From positions 3,410,001 through 3,474,000 of the forward strand of contig NZ_JAGSYB010000001.1 in assembly GCF_025685415.1 (NCBI RefSeq): DNA of 64,000 nucleotides, in the 5' to 3' direction. The stretch's first letter is position 1, and every line of letters begins with the position of its first letter. Position numbers and translations under genes: made by a program. The notes under the pieces were generated by a model. The model was given only the letters and a program-made list of their open reading frames with translations. It was not told the origin of the DNA and made no database searches. Below, piece after piece: positions 17,608-26,410 of this stretch. Source of the DNA: Terriglobus aquaticus (GTDB lineage: Bacteria; Acidobacteriota; Terriglobia; Terriglobales; Acidobacteriaceae).

Positions 17608-18737
17608 GATTCCTCCTGGGTGACGATGTGCAGATCGACGTGTGGCGCTTCGGTCATGAACTTCTGGATGGCGAGATGGTACAGGTACTTGCGCAGGCCG
17701 TGCAGGGCAGATCGGCCGAAGATCACCTGGGTGATGCGGTGCTGCGTGACGTATTCGGCCGTGGCAGACGCGACACTTTTCCCTTTCAGGTGAACGATCT
17801 CCGCACCCAGATTGCTCGCGAACTGCAGGTGCGCCTGCAGGGTGTGTTGCCGCTCCGGATCTTCGTCGCGCTCCGTCTCTACGTGAACTACGAACAACTC
17901 GCCGTCCATGCCCTCGGCCAATCTGGCGCCGCGTGCGATCAGGTCGCGCGCCTGCGGATTGCTGCTGATGCACACGGCGATGCGCTCCGTAACCGCCCAG
18001 TGCGCACCCAGGCGTTTACGGCGAACGTAGTCGTCCAGGTGGCGGTCGACCGCCTTGGTGACTTTTTGCAATGCCATCTCGCGCAGGGCGATCAGATTGC
18101 CGCGTCGGAAGAAGTTCGCCAGTGAGCGCTCGATGCGATCCGGCGGATAGATGTCACCGCGCCGCATGCGCGTGATGAGTGCTTCCGGGGTCAGGTCGGC
18201 GATAACGATTTCGTCGGCGCGGTCCAGCACCCAGTCGGGCACCTGCTCGCGCACGGTCACGCCGGTCAGTGCCTGCACGCGCGTAGTCAGGCTTTCAATG
18301 TGCTGGATGTTGACCGTGGTGAGAACGTCGATTCTGTTTTCGAGCAGCAGCAGAACGTCTTCGTAGCGCTTTTCAAAGCGGCTGCCCACCACGTTGGTGT
18401 GTGCTAATTCGTCGACCAGCACCACCTGCGGAGCGCGCTTGAGAATCGCGTCTACATCCATCTCCTGAAAGATGGTTCCGCGATAATCGAGGTCGCGCCG
18501 GGGCACCTGCTCGAGTTTCTGGCTTACCTCCGCTGTGCCTGCGCGGCCGTGCGTTTCGACGACACCGATGACCACGTCCTCGCCGCGCTGCAACCGCCGC
18601 AGGCCCTCGCTCAACATGCTGTACGTCTTGCCGACACCCGGAGCGTAGCCAAGAAAGACCTTGAAGCGGCCCTTCTGCTTCTCGCCTTCCGCCTCGCTGC
18701 TGTGCAACCAGTCTTCCGGTGTCTTCCGAACGGTCAT
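17604..18737 (-). CDS. kdpD: KdpD N-terminal sensor half (KdpD + USP domains), no kinase
   Basis: A 377-residue cytosolic protein equal to the N-terminal half of canonical KdpD. The Walker A motif GYAPGVGKT is at 30-38 and the Walker B-like stretch reads VVLVDELAHTN, together forming the KdpD domain (about 23-230). A universal-stress-protein-like domain follows at about 250-372; in KdpD proteins this domain binds cyclic nucleotides. It stops before any membrane helix, where E. coli KdpD (894 residues) continues into four helices and the kinase. The ATG at 18737 is 18 bases from the divergent start of the gene encoding the missing half. It overlaps kdpE by four bases. Confidence 0.9.
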   Translation of the reverse strand: MTVRKTPEDWLHSSEAEGEKQKGRFKVFLGYAPGVGKTYSMLSEGLRRLQRGEDVVIGVVETHGRAGTAEVSQKLEQVPRRDLDYRGTIFQEMDVDAILKRAPQVVLVDELAHTNVVGSRFEKRYEDVLLLLENRIDVLTTVNIQHIESLTTRVQALTGVTVREQVPDWVLDRADEIVIADLTPEALITRMRRGDIYPPDRIERSLANFFRRGNLIALREMALQKVTKAVDRHLDDYVRRKRLGAHWAVTERIAVCISSNPQARDLIARGARLAEGMDGELFVVHVETERDEDPERQHTLQAHLQFASNLGAEIVHLKGKSVASATAEYVTQHRITQVIFGRSALHGLRKYLYHLAIQKFMTEAPHVDLHIVTQEES

Positions 18738-18755
18738 CGCCTTAGAATTGCCCTC

Positions 18756-20225
18756 ATGGACTCGCGGCGCTTCATCATCATCTTTCGGTGGACGGTTGCG
18801 GCTGCGGCTCTGGCCGGAATTGTACTCGTCTACAGCCGCTGGCTCCATGTGAACCAGACCACGGTTGCGTTGACGCTGCTGTTGCTGATCCTGACACTCG
18901 CAGCCAACTGGGGCTTCCGCTACGCGTTGGTAACTTCGCTTGCGGCAACGGTTTGTTACAACTTCTTTTTTCTTCCACCCATCGGCAGAATCACGATTGC
19001 AGATTCGCAGAACTGGCTTGCACTCTTTGTCTTCCTTGTAACTGCCGCGGTCGGCAGCCGGTTGTCCCAGAAGGCGCGCGATCAGGCGTCGCGAGCACGG
19101 TCGCGGCAGCGGGAGGTCGAGCTGTCGTTCCAACTGGGCCGCGAGCTGCTGCAACTGGACGATGTCGGCAATCTGCAAACGGCATTGCCGGTGCTCATCG
19201 CCCGCGTAACGCACGCTTCCGGAGTGGTGTTGTATCTGTTGGATGGTGACCGCGTGTTTCAGCATGGCAGCACTGTGATCAGCGCGGAGGTTCCGCACCT
19301 GCGCCAGGTAGCGCTGAGCCTGCGCGAGCCAGACCTGGAAGCGACGGGTGAGGTGCGCATTCCCATCATGGCGGGCGCGCGGCCGCGCGGCTTGCTGACC
19401 ATGACCGGTGTCCGGGTGTCATCGGAAAGCCTGCAGACCATTGGCGGCCTCGTGTCTATCTCCCTGGATCGCGCTCAGGCGCTGGCCGACCTGGCGAAGG
19501 GTGAGGCGACGAAGGAAAGCGAACGCCTTCGTACGCTGATTATCGATTCCATTACGCATGAGCTGCGCACGCCGCTCACCTCGATCAAGGGCGCGGCTTC
19601 GGCGCTACGGGCGAACCGCAACATGCCGGCCGACATGCGCGACGACCTGATCGACGTGGTGGATGAGGAGAGTGACCGGCTGAACCTGCTGGTCGAGCGA
19701 GCCACCGAAATGGGCAAGCTGGATGCCCGGCAAGTTCACATGACCTTCCGCGCCGTGAACGTGCACGACCTGCTGGAGCAGGCTCGGCACGATTGCGCTT
19801 CGTCCTATGCGCACCACCCGATCACCATCGTGGATGGAAACGTTCCCGACGTGTGGGCCGACGCGGAACTGGTGCAAAAGGTGGTGTGCAACCTGATCGA
19901 GAACGCGGCGAAGTATTCACCGGAGCAGACACCGATCACCGTCTCTGCCCGGGTTCAAGGCAGTGCGGTTTCTATCGCGGTTGCAGATCGAGGCTACGGC
20001 ATCGATCCTAGCGAGCAGTCGTTCATCTTCGACCGCTTCTACCGGGCGCGAAATCCGCATGAGCATATCTCGGGATCGGGAATGGGCTTGGCCATCAGCC
20101 GCGCGATTGTCGAGGCGCACGATGGAACGATCGAGGTGACCAGTCAACCGGGTTCGGGTTCGGTGTTCACCTTTACCCTGCCGCTGGCCACAGCCGCGCA
20201 TGAGGCGACGCTCGTAGAGATGTGA
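18756..20225 (+). CDS. KdpD C-terminal half: DUF4118-GAF-histidine kinase
   Basis: A 489-residue membrane histidine kinase with exactly the parts that the divergent kdpD half lacks. Four membrane helices of the DUF4118 type lie at about 6-27, 36-53, 56-75 and 86-103. A GAF-like region follows at about 125-240, then the H-box with His268 (IDSITHELRTPLTS), the N-box (LIENAAKYSP) and the G-boxes (DRGYGI, GSGMGLAIS). The start is ATG 18756; an upstream in-frame extension would be antisense to kdpD. It most likely phosphorylates KdpE with the separate sensor half. The 18-base gap leaves no room for a normal promoter, so promoters must lie inside the opposite coding region. Confidence 0.88.
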   Translation: MDSRRFIIIFRWTVAAAALAGIVLVYSRWLHVNQTTVALTLLLLILTLAANWGFRYALVTSLAATVCYNFFFLPPIGRITIADSQNWLALFVFLVTAAVGSRLSQKARDQASRARSRQREVELSFQLGRELLQLDDVGNLQTALPVLIARVTHASGVVLYLLDGDRVFQHGSTVISAEVPHLRQVALSLREPDLEATGEVRIPIMAGARPRGLLTMTGVRVSSESLQTIGGLVSISLDRAQALADLAKGEATKESERLRTLIIDSITHELRTPLTSIKGAASALRANRNMPADMRDDLIDVVDEESDRLNLLVERATEMGKLDARQVHMTFRAVNVHDLLEQARHDCASSYAHHPITIVDGNVPDVWADAELVQKVVCNLIENAAKYSPEQTPITVSARVQGSAVSIAVADRGYGIDPSEQSFIFDRFYRARNPHEHISGSGMGLAISRAIVEAHDGTIEVTSQPGSGSVFTFTLPLATAAHEATLVEM

Positions 20226-20250
20226 CGCCTGCGCGTGAAGCGAGCCGCGC

Positions 20251-21696
20251 TTAGAAATGGAAGACCAGGTCGCTGGCCGCGGTGAACTGGTTGATCGCTG
20301 TGCCGTGATTGTAGGTGCGGCGATCCCACGCGTGGTCGAAACGGATCTCGGGGCGAAGTTGAATCGTAGATCCGATCCAGTGGTTCCATGCGAACGTCCA
20401 CTCCGACACTTTGCCCGCGTACCCGGTGCGCTGCCCCTTCTTGTCGTTCAGCAGATCGTTGCGCAGCGTCAGGTAGTTGTGCGGCCCAAGCTGCTTATTT
20501 ACGTAGTTCACAAAGGCATACTCCTGGGCGAAACAGGTTGCCTTGCCGGGTGAGCAGTTGGCACCGTTGGTGCCCTTTTCCGGAGTGATGGGACCGTTCA
20601 CGCTGGGAACGTCGCGCTCGTACATGAAGTAGACCTCCGTCGCCATGTGCCAACTGGAGTTGAACTTGTGGTACCAGGTTTCATCGAACATTTGAATATT
20701 GTTGAAGGCGTATTTGCCGTCGTTGATGCCGTTCACGCAGGTGTAGCTGTTGTTGTTTTCTGACTTCGACGATCGACTCACGCACCCCATGAATGAGGGC
20801 TTCGCGTCGCTGGTCCAGGGCGCGACATCATGGCTCGCAGAGATGCCGAGTTGGATCACCGTCTGCTTATTGGCCTGGATGGTCGCGAGCGCGCCTGTGT
20901 CGGTGAACGGGTCAACCGAGTAGAGCAGGGAGTGGCTGAAGACGTAGTTGTTCGGAGTGAGTTGCGCTTCAATGCCGGGAATGGAAATGAAGCGGCCGAC
21001 ACGCAGGTTCATGCCTTCGGCAACATGCGGGAAGTACACGTCCACGTACTCCAGCGCGGGGTCAAAGCCGTACTGCCGGTTGTTGTCGAGCAATTGGCTG
21101 CTGAAGTAACCCTTGTTGGTGGTCGACCGGTAGTCCGTTCCAAACAGCGAGGTCAGGTGAAAGCCCCAATCGATGTGATCGCGCTGCACCGAGTCGGGAA
21201 GCCGTTCCACGTAGACAACGAACTGTCCGAGTTCGAGGCGGTTCGGGTAAAAGTCATTCGCCACAGGATTATTGCGCGCGCCCTGGGCGTTGCCAGCGGT
21301 GCTGCCGTTCACCGTGGGCTCCACCCAGCCGTACACTTTCACCCGGCCCTTGGCGCCGTTCAGGGCAGTTTGCAGCGGGTATGAATTTGTGTCGGGTTCA
21401 CCGATGGTGGGTGAACCGCCGTAGCTCCAGTCGGCGCTGGGGAAGGGCGGCGAGCTGAGGGGAGATGGAAGACCTCGGCGGGCCGGAGCCGGGCCGGACG
21501 CGGCGGTGCCGTTCCAGTCCTGGCGGTAGTAGGCGGCCAGCCTCTGCCAGAAATCACCAGACTGCCCCGGAGACGCGCTGGCGCTTGGTGCTGTTGGAGT
21601 CGGGCCGGCGTCCGCGGGGGCCGGCGAAGTCTGCGCAAGGCAGAGGGAACTGGCCAGAAGGACTGGAATCGAAAGAATCCTGATACCGCTCTTCAT
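20251..21696 (-). CDS. BBP2-type outer-membrane beta-barrel protein
   Basis: A 481-residue protein with a signal peptide (MKSGIRILSIPVLLASSLCLAQ) and a proline/alanine-rich linker to about residue 95. A beta-barrel with alternating aromatic strands follows, for example YGWVEPTVNGS, NRLELGQFVVYVERLP and LRVGRFISIPG. It ends in phenylalanine (ASDLVFHF), the usual C-terminal signal for outer-membrane insertion. The pattern fits the BBP2 porin-like family of Acidobacteriota and Planctomycetes; the cargo is unknown. It converges with the kinase gene across 25 bases and is 125 bases downstream of the small membrane-protein gene. Confidence 0.8.
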   Translation of the reverse strand: MKSGIRILSIPVLLASSLCLAQTSPAPADAGPTPTAPSASASPGQSGDFWQRLAAYYRQDWNGTAASGPAPARRGLPSPLSSPPFPSADWSYGGSPTIGEPDTNSYPLQTALNGAKGRVKVYGWVEPTVNGSTAGNAQGARNNPVANDFYPNRLELGQFVVYVERLPDSVQRDHIDWGFHLTSLFGTDYRSTTNKGYFSSQLLDNNRQYGFDPALEYVDVYFPHVAEGMNLRVGRFISIPGIEAQLTPNNYVFSHSLLYSVDPFTDTGALATIQANKQTVIQLGISASHDVAPWTSDAKPSFMGCVSRSSKSENNNSYTCVNGINDGKYAFNNIQMFDETWYHKFNSSWHMATEVYFMYERDVPSVNGPITPEKGTNGANCSPGKATCFAQEYAFVNYVNKQLGPHNYLTLRNDLLNDKKGQRTGYAGKVSEWTFAWNHWIGSTIQLRPEIRFDHAWDRRTYNHGTAINQFTAASDLVFHF

Positions 21697-21821
21697 ATTC
21701 CTCTACTGAGATGCCGGGTGCGCCCTCCTGCAGTTCCGTCTATAGAGGTTTGTGCGCCGGCAGTGGTGTTCGCGCTAACCGAGGTCAACCATGCGGTCGA
21801 GCCTCCATCGCTCGTGCGCTC

Positions 21822-22289
21822 TCACGCTGCGTGCAAGAGCCGGACGATGCACCACGTCCACACGGCCAGCAGAGTCGCTGCTTCCGCAAGCACCAGAACG
21901 CCGATGCGTCGGCAAACCGTGACTGGCGGAGTCTCAGCGGAATCGTGGCCTGCACTTCGTCCCGAGGCGCCGGGCAGCAGGCCGCCGGCTGCCTCTCTGC
22001 GCCGCGGCGACAGCAGCATTCCGCCGAAGCACAGCAGGCGGATTGCACCGACGGGGATAAAGAGGTACACCAAACCGACCAGCAAGGCCGCGGGCGAGAT
22101 CTGCTGGTGCGGATGCGCAACGGCGTCATGGACGCACCACCATGTCAGCGCTACCGTGCCGCAGCCCAGGGCCGCACTGAACAGCGCCGGATAGAGCATG
22201 AAAGCACGGCGAGCTTTCTCCTGCGCACGGGTCTCTCGTGCCGCTGCCGCTTCCATGCCTGCCGACGCCACAGGGACGGAGGTCTTCAT
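21822..22289 (-). CDS. Small three-helix membrane protein, coupled to SRAP-like gene
   Basis: A 155-residue protein beginning MKTSVPVASAGMEAAAARET. Three hydrophobic helices lie at about 32-53, 65-87 and 132-152, with a basic loop (LLSPRRREAAGG) between the second and third. The start at 22289 overlaps the stop of the SRAP-like gene (ATGA); an in-frame ATG nine codons earlier would lengthen the overlap. I do not recognise the family. The four-base overlap says it is co-translated with the SRAP-like protein, so the two products may act together. Confidence 0.65.
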   Translation of the reverse strand: MKTSVPVASAGMEAAAARETRAQEKARRAFMLYPALFSAALGCGTVALTWWCVHDAVAHPHQQISPAALLVGLVYLFIPVGAIRLLCFGGMLLSPRRREAAGGLLPGASGRSAGHDSAETPPVTVCRRIGVLVLAEAATLLAVWTWCIVRLLHAA

Positions 22290-22924
22290 GCCGGGAGACA
22301 TGGGCTCAACCGCCAATCCTGCAACGTGTTCACGTCCAGGGCACGCAACAGATCAAAGGGCTCGTCGCGCACGTCGCCCGTGTATAGCCATCGATCCTGG
22401 TCAGGTTCCGCAATTACGACCGGGATGCGATCCGCGAAGTGCCGCATCGCTGCGGAGACCGGTGTTGTGACCACAGCAAAGGTCTCTACCGGGTGGCCGT
22501 TGTCGTTACTCCATGTCTCCCACACGCCGGCCAGGCCGAAGATCTCACCGGAGGCGAGCGCCAGGGAACACATGCTGCCGGTCCGGTCTGGGCCGTGCTG
22601 CAGGTCGGTTACGTGGTCGGCAGGAAGGATGCATCGCCGGCGCCGAAACGCACTCCGGTAACAGGACGAGCAGGAGAGGCTTTCCGCGTGCGCCGCTTCC
22701 CGCTCTTCCGCTCCACCCTCATCGTGGGCATACGCGGGGATCAGACCCTGGCGCATCCACACAAGTTCACGTTGCCCCGTGCGTGACAGGCGAAGCACGG
22801 GATAGTGTCGGTGACTGTACGCCGTGCCGCGATGTGTCCACTGCGGCGTGGCCTGCGGTGCAACATGAGCCCAGGCGAAGAGGCGCTCCGCATCCATGGC
22901 GAGTTCAAAACTGGGATGGATCAT
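22286..22924 (-). CDS. Degenerate SRAP (YedK/HMCES-like) domain protein
   Basis: A 212-residue protein whose order of motifs matches the SRAP fold but without its catalytic residues. Compared with remembered E. coli YedK, the segments correspond as follows: AWAHVAPQATPQW to YNVAPGT, VWMRQGLIPAYAHDE to the WGYAPGWW region, RRCILPADHVTDL to ICFADGWFEW, GLAGVWETW, and FADRIPVVI to HDRRPLVL. The N-terminal Met-Cys-Gly, whose Cys2 forms the DNA crosslink, is absent; the catalytic Glu and His positions are also replaced. The start used is ATG 22924; a GTG at 22972 is possible and adds MGFC. It is therefore a likely pseudoenzyme or a divergent DNA-binding relative. Normal HMCES proteins cap abasic sites in single-stranded DNA. 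Confidence 0.6.
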   Translation of the reverse strand: MIHPSFELAMDAERLFAWAHVAPQATPQWTHRGTAYSHRHYPVLRLSRTGQRELVWMRQGLIPAYAHDEGGAEEREAAHAESLSCSSCYRSAFRRRRCILPADHVTDLQHGPDRTGSMCSLALASGEIFGLAGVWETWSNDNGHPVETFAVVTTPVSAAMRHFADRIPVVIAEPDQDRWLYTGDVRDEPFDLLRALDVNTLQDWRLSPCLPA

Positions 22925-22993
22925 AAGTGGCTGTATTGCTGCCAGGTGGGCCTCCGCTGTGCAGAAGCCCACCCGCGAGCGGGTTGAGATTGC

Positions 22994-24607
22994 CTAGAAC
23001 TTCACAAGAAACGCGAACGTCATGCGGTTCTCACTATTGCGCAGGTCAGGCGACCAGCCAGGCACAGCAGCACCGGGCGTACCTGTGTTTCCTCCCGGCG
23101 GCGTTACGCCGCCCGGCCCGCTGAAGTACGGCACGTTTGCCGCGCGATGGTTGTACTCCAAGCGGTATGTGAAGTACTGGCTGGGCATGTAATCCGCAGT
23201 GACCGAGGCATCCCAGGCCTTGAACGGATCGCCAGGATTCTCAGTGAAGTACGTTGTGCCCGAAGCCGCGGTCGCACCATTGATCGGCGGCAGCAGCACC
23301 AGGTAGCGGCCTGGATTGTTGATGCGTCCGCCGCCGAGCGTCAGCGCGTAGCGATCGCGGTCGAACCAGAGGCGGTTGTAGAGCATGAAGCCCAGGAAGC
23401 TTTGCTTGGGGCCGTTCTTGCCATTGCCGAAGCAACTGACGCCCCCACCGGATTCACAGCCGGCGTCGCCTGTAAGGGAGAGTGCGGCCTTGCTGATCCG
23501 TGCATACTGGCTGCCTGCCTGGTAGTACTTGTACTCGATGCTGTCGTCGGTGTGGTAACGCGTGCGATCCTTCACGCCCAGAGCATCGCGTCCTAGAGCG
23601 TATTGGTTGCCCAGGATGGACCACCGTCCATTGGGACGGTACAAGATCTGGCCGCCAAGGCCGGGGCGGTTGTTGAACTTCCCATACGACTGCCAGCCGT
23701 TGGTGAACCAAGGCTCAATCTTCAATTTCGCCGTGGGATACCACTGCAGCCGCACACCGTTGAAGAACCATGGCGTGTTCGACGACACATACGAGGGCTG
23801 GTACGCCCAGTTATCAAACTGGTAGTAAGAGAATAGGCCGACATAGGACATGAAGATGCCCGCGTCCAGGTTGATGCCGTGCTGCACATTGAAGTGATAC
23901 CCGCCATACGCCTCTGAGACATAGCGGTAAGCGTCTGCCAGGTTCCACTGGCCGCGGGCGGGGCTGGCGTCGTTGCGCGGTGTCGTTTCAGAGTAGAGCC
24001 CGAATTGTGTCATCAGGCGAGCCCGGACGTTGTCGTAATGGAAATCACCACCTACGCCGAGCTGCGTGAGCTGTACTTCACCTGAGCGGAAGACTTCGCT
24101 GGAGCCGGAGATGGTGTCGTCCTGCGGGTGGCGAAAGTCATAGGTGTAGTTCACGTCCGCGCGAATCTCTGGCGTGAAGAACTTGGTCGCATACGGCGTA
24201 TCGATGGTGCGTGCGTTTCCGTTGAGCCAGCTGTAATCGGCATAGGCAAACGGCTCTGAGTGTTTGTCGTCAGTGGCGGCGTGTTCCACGGCCGGCTCTG
24301 GAGGCGCGCTTGCCTTCGCCGTCGTGCTGTCTTCCTCAGCAGCGGTTGGCGCAAGGCTCTGCGGTACTACTTCGGGTGTGGTGCGGATCGCGGCAGGCGA
24401 CGATGAGTTCGGTTTCCGCATGGCATTGATCTGCTTTTGCAGTTCGTCGATCTTTCGTTGCAGGTCGTCGATCTGGGCGTTTCGTGTGGCGTCGTCTTCC
24501 TGGCCGGTTTGCGCATGGCAGGTTGCGTAGGAAGGGATTGCCAAAACTGCCAGCAGCGCAAGGGTTGTACTGAAAATCTTCCCGCGCTCTGTGGTTTTGT
24601 TCAACAT
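22994..24607 (-). CDS. BBP2-type outer-membrane porin with coiled-coil N-terminus
   Basis: A 537-residue protein. The start is ATG 24607, giving the signal peptide KIFSTTLALLAVLAIPSYATCHAQ. A short coiled coil (IDDLQRKIDELQKQINAM, about residues 46-63) is the kind of segment that anchors or trimerises some porins. After a flexible linker the barrel starts near 130 (FAYADYSWLNGNARTIDTPY). Strands such as FGLYSETTPRN and LEYNHRAANVP follow, and the protein ends FAFLVKF with a C-terminal Phe. The cargo is unknown. Upstream there is a direct-repeat element like the one after kdpE, so it may be part of the potassium response. Confidence 0.8.
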   Translation of the reverse strand: MLNKTTERGKIFSTTLALLAVLAIPSYATCHAQTGQEDDATRNAQIDDLQRKIDELQKQINAMRKPNSSSPAAIRTTPEVVPQSLAPTAAEEDSTTAKASAPPEPAVEHAATDDKHSEPFAYADYSWLNGNARTIDTPYATKFFTPEIRADVNYTYDFRHPQDDTISGSSEVFRSGEVQLTQLGVGGDFHYDNVRARLMTQFGLYSETTPRNDASPARGQWNLADAYRYVSEAYGGYHFNVQHGINLDAGIFMSYVGLFSYYQFDNWAYQPSYVSSNTPWFFNGVRLQWYPTAKLKIEPWFTNGWQSYGKFNNRPGLGGQILYRPNGRWSILGNQYALGRDALGVKDRTRYHTDDSIEYKYYQAGSQYARISKAALSLTGDAGCESGGGVSCFGNGKNGPKQSFLGFMLYNRLWFDRDRYALTLGGGRINNPGRYLVLLPPINGATAASGTTYFTENPGDPFKAWDASVTADYMPSQYFTYRLEYNHRAANVPYFSGPGGVTPPGGNTGTPGAAVPGWSPDLRNSENRMTFAFLVKF

Positions 24608-24660
24608 CTCTGCTTTCTCATTTCTGAGCCGCACTAAGCGGCCTCTCCCCATTTCATTCC

Positions 24661-24682
24661 GGAAGAGATGAGAAAGGCATAA
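24661..24682 (-). promoter_or_regulatory. Two contiguous 11-bp direct repeats upstream of the porin gene
   Basis: On the minus strand TTATGCCTTTC (24682-24672) is followed directly by TCATCTCTTCC (24671-24661). The first is nearly identical to the middle repeat after kdpE (TCATGCCTTTC), differing at one base of eleven, and both repeats have the same 11-bp spacing. The element ends 53 bases before the porin ATG. An OmpR-family regulator such as KdpE is the inferred binder. Confidence 0.45.
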
Positions 24683-25032
24683 GAACGCTCGTGAAGTAGA
24701 GCAGAGCTTACCCGCGCTCTGCAGGTGCTCTGTTGTAGGAGCCGAGTTGCTCGTAAAAGTGCGCTTTCCTGTTCACTGCTTTTTGCGCTCCGGTTATTTT
24801 CCAGAGACAACGTCATCCCGCTGCTGCGCAAGATATCTCCATCTCCGAGTTGCAGAGATGGCGATCAGCTCTCCACGCTGACCCGTCCTTGTAGTAGTCA
24901 GCGCCTGCGGTGTTGCCCGACCTTTGCACAGGTGTATGTCACTGCCCCCACTCAGCAGCAGCCAATAAGAAGCAAGCGTTTATTCAGAGATGTCGTGGTG
25001 AGGTATTGCAGGAGAACGTCGCCCGTGATCGA
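24683..25032. other. Intergenic region with two inverted repeats, no gene seen
   Basis: Together with 24608-24682 this 350-base stretch forms a 425-base gap between the porin gene and the glycosyltransferase gene. I see no convincing ORF with a ribosome site. It contains GCAGAGC-N8-GCTCTGC at 24701-24722 and CCATCTC-N9-GAGATGG at 24839-24861. Neither has a T-run, so they are as likely to be regulatory sites as terminators. The region must hold the porin promoter and the end of the glycosyltransferase transcript. Confidence 0.4.
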
Positions 25033-26052
25033 TCAGCCGAGCGGCTGCGCCGGCTTCATCTCTGGGGCGGCTCCAGCCAGGTGGGTCGATGTGAACGGAG
25101 TCTCGCTGTTTGGCGACGACGATGCGTTCAGGACTTCCTGGAAGAAGAAGAGCGGCCGCTGTTTACTCTCGGTGTAGATGCGGCCGATGTACTCGCCCAC
25201 GATGCCGAGCGAGAGCATCTGCAGCCCCGCCATGAAAAGCATGCCGATGAAGCTGATGGCCCAACCAGCCACCCAGGACGACGTGAACAGCCGCACGGCC
25301 AATGTGTAGAGAATGCCTACGAGCGCAGCAGTGGCAGCGAAGAAGCCGAGGATCGTGACGATGCGCAGTGGAACCGTCGAGAAGCCAACGATCCCGTCGG
25401 TAGCAAGCATGAGCATGCGGCGCAGCGGATACTTGGTAGTCCCCGCGAACCTGGCGTGCCGCTCGTAGCGCAGCCCTGTTTGTTTGAAACCGATCCAACT
25501 GCCCATGCCCCGCAGCAGCCGGTGCCGCTCTGGCATTTGTGCGAGGGCCTGCACCACTTTGCGATCGATCAGTCGAAAGTCCCCGGTATCCAACGGAATC
25601 TCTACGTCAGAAAGACCGTTCATCAGGCGGTAGAACAGCTTGGCGGTAATCAGCTTGAAGCGGCTCTCGCCCTTGCGGACATCGCGCACGCCATAGACCA
25701 CCTGAAACCCTTCGCGCCACAGCCGGAACATCTCCGGAATCAGCTCAGGCGGGTCCTGCAGGTCGGCATCGATAATGACGACGGCCGCTCCCCGAGTGAG
25801 GGTCAAACCAGCGGTCACGCCGATCTGGTGGCCGAAGTTGCGGCTGAGCCGGCCGATCGTGACATGTTCCCGATCGGTAAGATGAAGTTCTTCCAGGAGA
25901 AACGGCGTCGCATCGCTGGAACCGTCGTCGACAAAGACAATCTCGTACGGTACAGCCATTCCCTGCAGCACTTTTGTGAGCTGACTGTGACATTCTGCAA
26001 TGACCTCTGCCTCGTTGAAGCAGGGGACAACAATGCTTAGGGTCGGCTCCAT
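25033..26052 (-). CDS. GtrB/DPM1-like family 2 glycosyltransferase
   Basis: A 339-residue GT2 enzyme of the polyprenyl-phosphate sugar transferase type. The catalytic domain begins LSIVVPCFNEAEVI, with VFVDDGSSD, the metal-binding IDADLQDPPELI and the DTGDFRLIDRKVV segment. Two membrane helices near 230-255 and 265-290 anchor it in the inner membrane (FFAATAALVGILYTLAVRLF). Family members attach a sugar from a nucleotide donor to undecaprenyl phosphate for transfer outside the membrane. No flippase or acceptor-transferase gene is adjacent, so the final glycan is unknown. Confidence 0.88.
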   Translation of the reverse strand: MEPTLSIVVPCFNEAEVIAECHSQLTKVLQGMAVPYEIVFVDDGSSDATPFLLEELHLTDREHVTIGRLSRNFGHQIGVTAGLTLTRGAAVVIIDADLQDPPELIPEMFRLWREGFQVVYGVRDVRKGESRFKLITAKLFYRLMNGLSDVEIPLDTGDFRLIDRKVVQALAQMPERHRLLRGMGSWIGFKQTGLRYERHARFAGTTKYPLRRMLMLATDGIVGFSTVPLRIVTILGFFAATAALVGILYTLAVRLFTSSWVAGWAISFIGMLFMAGLQMLSLGIVGEYIGRIYTESKQRPLFFFQEVLNASSSPNSETPFTSTHLAGAAPEMKPAQPLG

Positions 26053-26184
26053 AGCCGCATTATGGCAGATGCAGCCGCGGAACCGGGGCTGGAACGCGTT
26101 GCTGAGCAGCTTTCCGCCAGGTTCTGCTTCTCAGGCCTGCGTGCGTCCCTTACCTAAACGGGTATCCTTGCTGGTGAGGGACTT

Positions 26185-26391
26185 ATGGACACCAACAACT
26201 CCGCCAGGCGCACCGAAGACATCGCGCTCGATCTTCTGAAGTTCATTGCATCGACCACGAACGTGGTGAAGGGCAGCGGCGGCGGCACACCTGGGTTTGC
26301 GGGCGCCACCATTGCGAAGCCCGAAGACCAGGTAGGCCAACTGTTGGATCTGTATGGCCGCTGCCGTAAGGCGGTTGAGGGGTCTCTGTAA
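26185..26391 (+). CDS. Small conserved-looking soluble protein, 68 aa
   Basis: A short protein starting MDTNNSARRTEDIALDLLKF. A GAGGGA site lies seven bases before the ATG. The first half is an amphipathic helix, the middle a glycine-rich loop (KGSGGGTPGF) and the end a second helix (QVGQLLDLYGRCRKAVEGSL). It resembles short hypothetical proteins with a helix-loop-helix layout, but I do not know the family. It ends 19 bases before the likely start of the endonuclease III-like gene, so the two may be cotranscribed. Confidence 0.6.
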   Translation: MDTNNSARRTEDIALDLLKFIASTTNVVKGSGGGTPGFAGATIAKPEDQVGQLLDLYGRCRKAVEGSL

Positions 26392-26410
26392 GCTCGGCGA
26401 GGCGGTCAGA

